Shown: one piece after another, positions 37,646-49,375 of the stretch | Layout: every line of letters begins with the position of its first letter | Position numbering within the stretch: position 1 is the first letter of the stretch | Source: Apis mellifera | Taxonomy: Eukaryota; Arthropoda; Insecta; Hymenoptera; Apidae | Length of the DNA stretch: 64,000 nucleotides | Direction: 5' to 3' | Assembly: GCF_003254395.2 (NCBI RefSeq) | Contig: NC_037638.1 | Coordinates: forward strand, 10,662,086 to 10,726,085 | Notes under the pieces: model-generated | Told to the model about the DNA's origin: nothing | The model's database searches: none | The model's input: only the letters and a program-made list of their open reading frames with translations | Made by a program: the position numbers and the translations under genes

Positions 37646-40600
37646 TTTCTTCTTAACCGATCGGTATTAGAATGATAGCCGAATAAACGAATGTTCGATT
37701 AATCCAACAATATCATTTTTAGGTTATGTAAATGGAATAATAATATCAATATCCGTGTAATGAAGAACAAATCTCAAGTTATTCGGTATGAAATATTACT
37801 TACTCGAAATCGTATAAGAAAAAACATATGAAGTGTACATTGAAAGAGTAGAGGAAAAGGATAAGAATTATTCTTGAACTAAAAAAAAAAAAAAGAAAGA
37901 AATGGAAAAAGAAAAGAAGAAAAGAAAAATGTCAAATTTTTGCACGCATCGAAATAGCGAGAGAAACACTCGTCCCATTAAAATCCGTCTCATTAGTATG
38001 AAGAGCGCAAAGTCGCTTCACAGTTATTACAACAGATACATCGATGCTTTACAATCCGTCTCCGGTGTTAGTCCGTAATGTTAATGTGTTATACAGCCGA
38101 GACTTCCGTACTGGCCACAAAGCGTTCGTTCGCGAACATCAGGTATGCGATGCCACGAGGTTACCTTCCATGAGGTCTTCGTTGCTTCTTACAACACCCT
38201 TATTGTGCTCCCACCGCTGGTGGAACAAACCTCCGCTATACTGCTCCTTTCCTATATCGTTCCTTTCCAATCGATCATTTTCGCGGTAATCGTCGTATTT
38301 TTTACTATAATAACAGTAATAATTTTTCTTTATCGTTTTTTTTTTTTTTTATTTATTTATTCTCTCCAATCAAAAAAACGAATTCAATATTTTTCCTTTT
38401 TTCGAGTTGCAAAAATATTCGTGTGATGTTTAAATAATTTATGAATCTCTATATACGAGCTATGTAAATTTCAAATTTTCCGTACAAAAGTGATAATTAT
38501 TACGTACTTATAATTGGGCAATGAATCATACACTGCTCTTTGTACACTCATTGTTCCACTCATTTTTTTCCTTCGTTTGATGAATCGCAAGGATGTCTTT
38601 CTGCATTCAAGTTTTATTGAGTGTAAGCAAATATAGAATATAGCGAGAATGACGGCCCATCATCTATATGCATCATTAACAATAAAGGATATTTTTAAAA
38701 ATAATACGATTTTGATGGCTAAGTATAATATTGTCTTCTTTGATTTAAATAGGGAAGACTCTGATATTCCTATAAAAAAATATAAGAGAAATGTAATTAT
38801 ATTAAAGTGACAAGAATTAAAAGTTAGAAATCGCTGTGCTAAAATAAACATGTAAATTAGTTTTAAATACAATTCAATTATTATATCGCTTATTGTATTT
38901 GTGAAATTTACGATTGTTACGATCTTTGACTAGTACCGGGATATTCACGGGATTACACATACTGGATAGAAATCGACACACAATGTGCCTCGATCGAGTA
39001 ATTTCCTGCCGGAAGAATAGTCTCGTTAATCGAAAACCATTGTCAATCCTTTTAGCGTTTCTCATTTATCAAGCGCTATTTAAATAGCACTTGGTTCGGT
39101 TATTCTAAAAGTTTCTTCCTTTTTTCATTTTTATTTTTTTCAGTTCCCATATCTCTTTTCCAATAAATTTTATTTTTCCAATATATTTTTCAAATTAATT
39201 TTGACCGATTATTCCAGATGGCTTTTTAAAAAAAAAACAAATTTTTTATGGAAAAGTTATCTAATTATTCCATTATGATTATTAACTTGTTAATTTTTCG
39301 AATATTATTTTTATTTCGCAAAGGATATAAGATATTTTGAAAATATTTGGAGCAAAACTGAATTTCCCGAGATGAAAGACAAAAAATAATATTAAACGAT
39401 GGTACACGCAAATAAGAAAAATAATTTTCGAAGCAACGTAACGTTATATATCAATGATATATAATAATATATAATACACGATAATACATATAATAATATG
39501 TAATACGGATAATACAGCACGTGTAACGTGAATTGTGTACAAACCAAATGCATAAATTCACTTTTACAGCCAAGCAATAACCAGCTTATTAATCATCAAA
39601 GAAACAATAATCGTATTTTCTAATTATCGTTTCGAATCGTTTCGACATATAGTAACGGGAAATTCGTCCGTTTGGTGCCGCTTCTAAAGACTGAATAAGC
39701 CAGAGGAGCGAGTATGTCGAACGAGTAACGGTTTATCAAGTTTATATTCCTTTTCCACGTGGTCGGTGATACACCAATAGCTCGGTAAACAGCCAAGCAA
39801 GCATATCTTGCACCGCTTGTAACGCAATGTGGAAAAGCGAGCGATCCGCGATACGATTCGCGTCCGGGGACGACGCGCGATACGAGCTCGTGACGAACCG
39901 TATAGCAGCAACATCCAGACCAGAGTCGAGCAGCGCCTTCCCCGATCGACCTGTTGCCCTCTCGATTCTCTCGACTGGAACGCGTCTCTACGCGGAAACG
40001 CCGTGGCGCAGTCGGTTTCGACCTATCGGCATCGATCATGCTCGAATAAATCGAAAAAAAATCGTAATATCGTCTCCTTGAACGAAACGTACACTCGAGA
40101 AGGTGAGAAATTTTAAATGAAGATTTATTTGTTTGCTCGATCGAAACCGTGTGATAAATTATGAAAACTTTTTCGTTGACGTTCATAACCTAAAATATAT
40201 CGGTGAGATATCTTGTACAAAAATGTTGATTATGGTTTAATTGTTTTGATAAAAGCATTGATATTTTTATATTTCTATACCAATTTTTGTTTATCTCGAT
40301 CTCATGACAATGAGATAAACGTAAATCAAAATTAAATTTTTGCTTCGTCAAAATGATTAAATTTATAAACAAATTTTGGACATTTCTAATCTATTAAATC
40401 TTTCTTTTCTTATTTGAAACAGTTCATGGTAATAAACATTTATAAACTTAGTTACTTTCTTATCGCATCGTAAATTAATATTCTTATCCAAGTCATTTGG
40501 AATTATTATTATTACTCTCATTCTTATCTATATCTCGTTTTATTACGTAGCTTGTATTATATTCTATACGTCCCTTTTATATCCCTTATATCTAAAAAAT

Positions 40601-43600
40601 TCTCGCAAATAAATAAACAAATATGAAAAGAAATAACACTTTCGATTCCCAAAACGATCAGATTCACGGATCGATCTTTTCAGAAATATTGTCGTATCAT
40701 TGTCATACGAGTTATATAATAATCAAATCGATAAATTGCTTCTCGATTGTTCTCACCGTTCTATATGTATATTATTTACGCAAAGAAACATATCCAAGCG
40801 TATTTGAGCGTAATCGTTGGATGCGTTCAAGCATTTTCACGCTTCGTGACGCGCGTCATATCTGTTTCCTGGGGATCGTGACCCGTGACTTGCAACCACC
40901 GAAATGCAAAAAGCAAAGATGACGAAATAAAAAACATTATATATTCCTCGAAACACGTATATAATTTATCCGTTAAAATATCCCGTACGTACAATTTCAT
41001 TTCATCTGAATTTATCAAAATGTTGAGCTTCTATCATCTATTATAATTAATTTTTCAAATGTTAATTATATACGAGTGTTCAATTAATAAAAATGGAGGC
41101 GATTAATTATAAATAATTTAAATTTGTCTTAAGAATGCAATAAAATTTTTTAATTTGAAAAAAAAACTGGAAAAATCGATTTAAGAAATAAACTATAAAA
41201 ACAAATAATGTTAGAGAGATATCTATCTCTGTAAAGAAAAGTCAGTAATTTTAATCAGTCGATTAATGATATTATAAAATTATTGATTTTCCAATTTACG
41301 TTATTTCAAATTGCTCGAGTCTCCACTTTTATTAATATCTATTAATATTTAATACTCGAGATTGAATCCAAATTTGTTCGACGAAAAATTTCGAAAAGTT
41401 AAAAAAATTTATCGAATCCACCCCCGATTTCTCGTCAAATTCACGGTACGTAGGAACGAATTCGTAGAATTAAAGGGGTAAAAGAAGAAAAGAGAGGAGA
41501 TGAAACGCGAACGGACGTGCGGTCTACGATTCGTGGTGTACGAGCACCGAATGTATTATGGTATAACCCGCGAACAATAACTCTTCCTCCACTCTCGGCG
41601 TTTAATGGCCGTCCATCTATTTAACGTGAAGGAAGAGGAAGTGACTGATGGGTAGATAGGTCGAGCGTTTTGTAACTAATTTCGCGAGTAAATTGTCCGT
41701 AACATTGGTTTGGTGCAGTTGAAACGTAACTAAATATAACAACCACGGAACGGGGTTGCCGATTCGCCAGCGCGACAACCAGTCAAATCCCTGCAATTCA
41801 AACCTTATCTCGCGCGATTAACTCGATGGTGATGATGATAAGATACATCGTTATTGTTCCTTCATTTGAAATTTCATCTAATCTTTTGAAGAAAATTCAT
41901 CATCTGTAAATCGTTTCTGATATTTCTGGTTGAAAATTTAACAGGAATTTTAATATTGTGTTATTTTCCCGTTCGTGACAATTATTATTACGATTGTCAT
42001 TCACGATATTCGTTGATGAAAAATGACCATCGAAAGCAACTCGCGTGAGTACTCTCGAATTCGCGCCCTAAACAAAAAAAAAAGTTTAAGTATCCATCCA
42101 CAGATGTTTATCATTATTCCAGGTACTAATGACCATCTGCACATTAAACGCATACGACGCCAGCAACCGCACAGCTAGCCACTCATCCACGATTCACCGT
42201 GACTCACTGAGAGCAGAGTGATATGCATTGGATATGAACTTTTCAAATTCCTGTCACGCAATGTCAAAGATAGAATGCGGGAGGAATGCGTCGATTTTAT
42301 CTTTCCATCTTCCACGGATAGAGATACACTTTGAAAACGAATCGAATCTTTGCAAATTTTGCGGGGCGAATACGTTTGAGAGGAAAATTCTTGAGTGTTG
42401 AAAGTCTCGTGGAGTGCCCACTTGACGGAAGACGCTCTCGAGAACAATCGAAGGAGAGAAATTTTCTGACAAAAAAACACGAAAAAATGGTACAACAATC
42501 TGATACGATATCTGCGTAGAAAAAGATTTTATTCTCGTATCGAAATTTTCCTTTTATTACATCAATTATTTTTTCTTAATTCCAATCTAATTATTTCTCA
42601 AATAACTATTTCTTAATTATTTCCAAGATATAGGAGAACTTTTGACGAACTTTCTAAAATACGAAGAAGTCTAACCTAATTCTCTTAAAATTGATCGTTT
42701 CTTCGTAATACTTTCCAAGATATATGAAAACCTCGAACCCGTTTTATTTAACTATATTTTTCAAATATTCTGAATTTTAATAATTGAAATTCAACATTGA
42801 TTTAATGATAACATACAATTCATGATCGAAATGGGAAACAGCCACATACAGCTGGACGTTCGAACATGAACGATCCGGATGGTAACGTAACGTTAAACGC
42901 GTGAGAGAGTTTCCCTTCGAGCAAACAAGATCGTCCACCGATATTTTGACCCGGGCTCGATCCTCGGTGCCTAATGTTAATTGCGTTTGTTTTCTGCCCG
43001 AGCATCGGGCAAAATAATCGGTGGAACGATATAATCATACGTAGAGTTGAAACGAAGGGCGGTGAACCGTGGAAATGGCTCGTCCGGTGGCTCGTCGTCA
43101 GAATGCCCTTTCTGCCTGACCACGATAATCGTGGATTTCCGTCCGCTTATTATCTTATGCGCGTCACAATACGTTTTAGATTGCGTTCCGGTGACGGCTA
43201 ATTAGAAATTTACAGCCAATTCTCTGTTACAACCGCGATCCTCCTTTGCCACGCTCCAACCGACACTTTCCACCTCTCTCTCTCTCTCCAATAATGGCAT
43301 TTGAAACCCTTCGAATCGTTTTGAATATATATATCTTGTCGAAAATTCGAATCGTTTTGAAAAATGTAATTTGGAAATCGTCTCTAATCGACTTGTAAAT
43401 TATTATTAAGGGGATTATATTTTGAGTATACTTTTTCTTTCGTATATCTACAAATTTTCGTACGTTTTAATTTAGAATCAAAGGTGTTTCACAAAATGTT
43501 ATGCAATGGTCTAAAACGTTACGTAAAAATCGAAAAGTAAATTACGATTCAATTCGTATATTTGAATTAATTGAGAAGAATCAAATTTATTAATACATCA

Positions 43601-45486
43601 TAAAAATTAATATTTATGTAATATCCATTTTAATATTCTACTGAAACATTCAAAATCATTCTTCAACACTAATAATTTTTATTTTAACACTGTTATATAT
43701 ATAAACTGCATCTTCAATATTCATATTCGCGTCAAATAACGAATGAAACAAAAAAAAATAAAAATAACACATAGAAATTAAATTAAATAGATAACGAGAC
43801 CATTTAAAATATCGTGTTATCGAAACTATCTTTCGAAGAAAAAAAAAAAATTTAGATCTATTTGCTGAAACTCGCGATTATCGATGTACTCGCTTACGAA
43901 ATTTTCTCGATAACCGAGTTATCGATGGGATCGTTTGGCGCGCGATACAAATTTCGCCTACCAAAACTTATCGCATCGGTAACGGTACGGAGAACCGGTT
44001 TTCCACTCTAGTCACACAACCACGTGTCTATTCTCGTCACCCGTAGAAAAACTCGTAGTGATTCGCGGTCGAAAGATGCTCGACAAAAAGCAATTCGCCT
44101 CTGATCGGCCTTAGATCGATATGATCGAGAGAGAGAGAGAGAGAAAAAAGAATTAAACTTTCGAATCTTTAATTAGACTCACAGTCGATTTCTAATCGAT
44201 CGTTGACTGTGTTCGAGAGGGAAGCGTGGATTTTAAAAGTAACGCGCGCGTTGTACGATCACGTTTATTATATTTAATCGTGAATTCATCGGCTATTCGA
44301 TATTCATTGCACGTTTCGACTCGATGTTCAAATGAATATTAGGTAGATACGCGACACGAAAAATTGATTATTAATTTTATTCGAGATTTTATTTTTTTCC
44401 TCTTTTTGTTTTGTTTTTCGTCGAATCAATTCAGTTTAAAACGTGTTTAAAACGAATTAAAATTTCTCTTTTTTTCTTTTTTTAGAAGTGATTTAATAAA
44501 ATACAAAAATATACATATTAACGTGTAAAATATGTAAAATATTTAAAGTAACGATATGCTCAAGAATGATGATGAACATTAATTTTTATTTAAATTATTC
44601 AATCATATTTATGAAAATATTAATTTGCATAGACACCTATCAGTTTAATTATAATAATTATATTGGTTTATAATAATTATAATTAATTTAATTATAATAA
44701 CATGATAACAGCGTATAAGCATATAATTGCAATATAATGATACTAATTCTCGAAAGATAAGAAATTTACGGTTCAATTTACGGTATCGTTAGGAAACTTT
44801 TTCTAGATTTTATAAATTCCATTCAAGAATTCTTCGTTTTCTCATCGAAACTTAGTGAAAACTTTTTTTTAAACCAAATCCACTCATTAAATTCATATTC
44901 GAATGTTTCCCACAAACTCGTGAGATCGATTCAAACTAAGTAAAAAATAAAACAACTCCGCAAAAATTCATATACATTTATTGAATTATATAAAAATCTG
45001 CCTCACTTCATCTTGTTTTTCCATCTCAAATCAAATAAACAACTCTATTAAACTTATTATACAAAAAATCTCCTAAAATTTTCTACACACTTTTTCACAC
45101 TTCTCTACTAGAATCGACCTATAACATACCATATATATCAACGCTCTTTACGACTCTTTACACGTGAAATTAGAGCGCATACCGTAGTATTTAATCCCGA
45201 AGAGAAACGTAAAGTGTGCTCTATCGTTTTAGACTAATTCGAGAAAGAGAGAGAGAGAGGGGGATAAAAAGGGATAAACGCCGTATGTATGTAAATAGAG
45301 CAGAGAAGGTCGGAGCGGGGTAAGGGAGCACTCGTACAGTCATCGAGCTGGTCGGCAAGGTGGAAAGGCGTGCGACGCGTGTCCCAGACGGACGGCGCGC
45401 CGTATCAAAGGATATTTGCCCTGTCAACAACGCGCGGCTTTATGTGGAAACACCACCGCGTCTAAAAGGGAAAGAAAAAAGAGGAG

Positions 45487-45521
45487 GAAAAAAAAGAAGA
45501 AAAAAAAAAAAAAAAAAAAAA
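45487..45521. repeat. interrupted poly-A tract
   Basis: About 35 A with one GAAG interruption, inside non-coding DNA. No retroposed copy is recognisable upstream of it. Confidence 0.9.
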
Positions 45522-46388
45522 CGATTACTCGGGCCAAGATAATAGTAATGGCCGTTATTACTTCGCTCTATTATTTTACGATCTAACGTCGCCCCGGGAT
45601 CGATACGATATCTCTCGTATCCTCTCCTTCGAAATCGATCCGCAAACACGTATTATTATTCGTGTGGAGAGAAAATTAATTTTCTCGATTATACTTCGAA
45701 TCGAGGCAATTGCTTATCTGGGTCGATCTTGTGCGGGATTTGGCAATAGATCATAGAATATTCGTATAGAAGAATCGATCGAAATGAATTCGAAGGAAGA
45801 GTAAGATGATAAAATTTTTTTTTTATCTCTCTTTCAACGCGATCGTAATAATTTTATCTTTCGTAAACGTTCTAGCAGTGTATTAATTATTTAGGTATAT
45901 CGGATTATCGGCCGTTCCTGTCTAATAATATGGCAAAAATATATGAAATAGAAAAGAATATTGGCGGAATATAATATTCATAGGACATGTATATAGTTAT
46001 GATTATTAATCAAACGTGTGTTGGATTACCGGATTCCGGATTAATGGAATTTTAATAGAAACTGTAAATATTCGAGAGATTTATCGTCCATTAAATTTAC
46101 CACAAACTTGATGCGGTAAACACCATCTCCATACGAGATTGCTATATTCAAATCGCGCGTTCAAATCATTCTTCCTCCCAGAATAATAAGAAGAAATATC
46201 AATCTCTCTTTAATCTTATCTCTATCATTTCCATATTAACCGACTAACTTCACAAATCCTCTCTCCTCTCGCAAAGACGTGTCATCGAGCTCGAGTGAAG
46301 AAAATTTTTCAAAGACGCGGCAAATTCGAAAATCGCGTCTCGAACGATGGTAACCGAAAAAAAAAAAAGAGAAGAAAAACGATCTCAC

Positions 46389-46673
46389 CTGCATCTGCAA
46401 CCAGGAGTAATCGATGTAGGTGGTGGTGGCGGTCGCTGCGGCGGTAACAGCGCCGACCACGTTCGAAGCGGAGGATATCTGCTGCCAGTTGTCCTGACCG
46501 GTACAACCGAGCACCGGCAATCCGTCGGGTTGACCCCGATCCGGTACTATCTGATCGGCATACTGATAGGGTTGCTGGATCGTCGGCTGTCCGCCTGAGG
46601 GCAAACTCGCTGGATGAGGGTGCTGGGCCCCCGAGCCGGCACTGGCGGGCAAACAGCACACGCTCACGTCCAT
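46389..46673 (-). CDS. N-terminal coding exon of an unidentified protein, probably a regulatory protein (partial)
   Basis: From ATG at 46673 (context CACGGATGG, a good Kozak match) the minus strand gives exactly 95 codons, ending at a consensus donor CAG|GTGAGA. The peptide begins MDVSVCCLPASAGSGAQ, contains a Gln/Tyr/Pro-rich part (QPTIQQPYQYADQIVPD), an Ala/Thr run, and ends TYIDYSWLQMQ. Base composition is clearly more GC-rich than the flanks, and the residues differ from the Arg/Ser-rich chance frames common in this domain. The frame also stays open upstream of the ATG to 46865, so a longer start is possible but reads less like protein. Such low-complexity N-terminal exons with very long following introns are typical of insect transcription factors and RNA-binding regulators. 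I do not recognise the gene, and no downstream exon could be found in the 46 kb to the left. Confidence 0.6.
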
Positions 46674-47800
46674 CCGTGGTGGCGGAGAATCGTAGAAACG
46701 TTGCTTCTCCGATTCTAACTCTAGCTCCAACACCGACTCCAACTCTTGCACCGACCTCGAGATCTTCCCCAACCTTGAACACCTTGATCCCGTGTCTGAC
46801 TTTGCCTCTAACTGCTCCCAAATCGGCCTCGCCAACACGTCCAACAACAATCCCCTTCGAACCATCCAATTTTCGAAAAATTTTCTCGCGTCACCCTCTT
46901 CGATTCGCGTCCTTTCACGATTCCACGACGCACCAACGACGCTATTTTTCTTTTCTTTTTTTTATCTTTAAATACCCGTTTCCCTCCTTATCGACCCTGC
47001 CCACGACGACTATCCACTATCCTGCTATCGAATTTCTCTCTTCGCCTGCTCTACGATCCCAGCATAGAAAATCCTCCTCTAATCTTCCTTTTCCCTCGTC
47101 TCCCGACCGATTTCGATAACGGAGGATCGGCGAAACTCTGTCCCCACCCCGTCCTATCAAATTATCGTTCTTCCACGATTCTTCCGGAATATCTGTCAGT
47201 GTAGTTACCGTTGCCCCTTCCTCCTTCCGGACGAGCATGCTCCGCAATTATTGTGGAGTCGAATCTCGAATTCCGTTCCTCCGGATTCCACCGGATCGCG
47301 TAGCATCCAGGATGTGGATGATCGTTCAACTTTTCAAACTTCACCCTCCTCTCTTCTTTCTTTACATCGAACGGGGATCGTTGCGACTCGCTTCGAATCG
47401 AACAGCCGAACGATCGTTCCGAGCAACGAAACGAGTGATCATTTTTCGCGATACCGTTCGTTTTTTATTGCGATCGACGAAGGAAGGAGAGACAACTCGT
47501 GGTTGATCTCAAAGTCTCCAAGGTGTCATATCTTCTTCTTTTTTCTTTTTCTTAATCCTCTTTGAAACTTTGTGAAAGGGGAGAGAATCTTTGGATTCTC
47601 GAATCGAGAAGTATTAATTCTATTATTTGATTTGAAAGTGGAGAGCAAATGTTGCGCGTCCCAGAAGCAACGAGTGGTAATCGTATTTTTCGAGTCCGAA
47701 AAATTCCATGTTTTCGGGGGGGAAACGTTCTTCTCGAAACGAAAGAAAACGAAAAGAAATTCTTGCGACGTTTCTTCGTCAAAATTTTTACATTCCCTTG

Positions 47801-48076
47801 TATCTTCTTCCCTTTCTCTCTCTTTTATGAGACTCGTTTTATTATTTTCCTTTCTTTAATCTATCTTCAATCGCGGTTTCGATCGAAATTATCGAAGAAT
47901 CACGACAATCGAGTTTCCACAATTTACAACACGTATCTTCTTCCCTTTCTCTCTCTCTCTCTCTCTCTTTTTTACTCGTTTTATTATTTTCCTTCCTTTA
48001 ATCGATCTTCAATCGCGGTTTCGATCGAAATTATCGAAGAATCACGACAATCGAGTTTCCACAATTTACAACACGT
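47801..48076. repeat. two-copy tandem duplication, 133-bp period
   Basis: The block from TATCTTCTTCCCTTTCTC to CACAATTTACAACACG occurs at 47801-47933 and again at 47934-48076. The second copy has an expanded CT run, a lost ATGAGA stretch and a few substitutions; the other roughly 100 bp, including AATCGCGGTTTCGATCGAAA, are essentially identical. It is a recent local duplication in non-coding DNA. Confidence 0.93.
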
Positions 48077-48113
48077 AATAATCGGGCGTCATGCTTTCCG
48101 AGAGAAACGAAAA

Positions 48114-48172
48114 CGTCGTCGACCTGCCGCTGTTCTTTCCAACGCTAAGCTACAGCGGCAGGTTTCGCGACG
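48114..48172. other. strong GC-rich hairpin
   Basis: ACCTGCCGCTGT at 48122-48133 is perfectly complementary to ACAGCGGCAGGT at 48152-48163, with an 18-nt loop. CGTCG at 48114 can pair with CGACG at 48168 across a small internal loop. The 12-bp GC-rich stem is far stronger than the surrounding sequence would give. It lies just after the 133-bp tandem duplication. Confidence 0.75.
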
Positions 48173-48807
48173 ATGGCAAAACATTGAACGCACTTGCGAT
48201 CCGTCGACTAACTAATATCCTTATCGATGGGTATCGACCTATCGATGAGCGAGCTGTCCGTGATCAACGACACAATAATTTTCGGCTCACACGAGTTGCG
48301 ATCACGAGTCACGGTCACCATACATCAAATCGCATATCTCTTCCCCTTCCACGTTCCTCTCTTCCAAATTCTTGCTTCTCACGTGCTTATCGTCGTGGCG
48401 GCATGACATTCGTACTACAGATTTCCAGATTTCAAGAACGCGGGGATAATGAACGGCGAATTCGACGCGAAGTGATAAATGGAGCATCGAATCGAACAAC
48501 ACTCGAATATTAGTATATCGTATCATACATCAGCACTTGTTCACGAACAATTCGAAAACTGATCTGCGAATTATCTCCCCGTATAAGAAAATATATACGT
48601 AAAATCACTGTGATACGAGTTACGGGGAACGAAACATTTGCGGGTCGATCGCAAATTATCGACGGGGAACAGTCCGATACGGTCGAGCCTTATCACAAGC
48701 ACCGTCGACGCATGACAACCAGGCGCTCGTAGTAACGATACGCGAACCGCGTAGAAGGAAGAGGAAGAGGTGGAGAATGCGACAGCGTAGGAGAGGGAAA
48801 ACGAGCA

Positions 48808-48930
48808 GCAGGAGGAGGAAACGGAGGTGGAGATGAAGCTGGAGGTGAAGATGGAGGTGGTAGTGATGGAGGTAATGGAGGTGGTGGCGATGATGGTGGT
48901 GGTGGTGGTGGTGGTGGTGGCGAGGTGGAT
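48808..48930. repeat. GGA/GGT-rich trinucleotide array with pure GGT run
   Basis: The plus strand is an imperfect GGA, GGT, GAT array ending in an uninterrupted GGT run of about eight units near 48894-48918. One frame would read Gly/Asp and another Glu/Val/Met; both are short and bounded by stops. The G-rich strand could form unusual structures. Confidence 0.85.
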
Positions 48931-49352
48931 AGGGAAGGAGAAAACGGAAGAATCGAAGGTCGGTACTATGCAATCACCGAAACCTAGAGGGTAATCTCGA
49001 GATGGAGTGGTAATTACCCTTTCGAACTGTTCGTGTCGAAAATTGATGATAAAAATGCAACCGATTATCACACCGACGAAATTACATCTCGATATACATC
49101 TCTGATACAACCAATAATATAATATTTAAAATAATAATCTATCGTGATCTCTCTTTTTTTCAATGTCTCTGCAATATATATAACAGAAGAGCGATAATAT
49201 AAAGAGATAGATTGAGAATGAAACAATTGAGAAGAAACAATCAAGGTGGATGCAAATGATAAGGAGAGAATGACAGACCCGGAAGCAGCGATAAGAACAT
49301 CGAAAATGGTCTAACGCGGCAGAGTGTTACCAGTAGTGATGATGTGATATAG

Positions 49353-49375
49353 CAATAATAATAATAATAATAATA
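49353..49375. repeat. (AAT)n microsatellite
   Basis: About seven AAT units. Confidence 0.9.

Larger units (their letters stand above)
17878..46388. other. long non-coding stretch, possibly a giant intron
   Basis: About 28 kb in which I find only simple repeats, the foldback at 22.1 kb, the decamer array, the CpG-poor patches (23.6-24.0, 25.25-25.5 and 29.9-30.6 kb) and scattered GC-rich spots (30.85-31.1, 35.1-35.5, 36.2-36.4, 39.8-40.0 and 45.3-45.5 kb). Open frames up to 188 codons were examined; none has recognisable motifs. If the minus-strand exon at 46.4 kb belongs to a gene running left, all of this and the remainder to base 1 would be its first intron. Confidence 0.45.

Noticed and set aside
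39998..40030. tRNA-like A-box (TGGCGCAGTCGG)
   Set aside because: No cloverleaf can be drawn and the B-box is imperfect.
39620..40186. 188-codon minus-strand open frame
   Set aside because: It runs through CpG-rich sequence with equally long frames on the opposite strand, is Arg/Ser-rich and shows no motif or splice structure.
40299..40316. Small hairpin ATCTCAT/ATGAGAT with 4-nt loop
   Set aside because: Seven base pairs only; expected by chance in 64 kb.
46236..46869. Full 209- and 186-codon minus-strand frames as one protein
   Set aside because: Only 46389-46673 has a good start context and donor. The extensions and the second frame read as Arg/Glu/Ser-rich chance sequence.
47649..48215. 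188-codon plus-strand open frame
   Set aside because: It passes through both copies of the 133-bp tandem repeat and CT runs; Ser/Phe/Arg-rich with no recognisable protein.
48571..49110. 179-codon minus-strand Thr/His-rich frame
   Set aside because: It is the translation of the GGT/GGA array and its neighbours, i.e. simple sequence.
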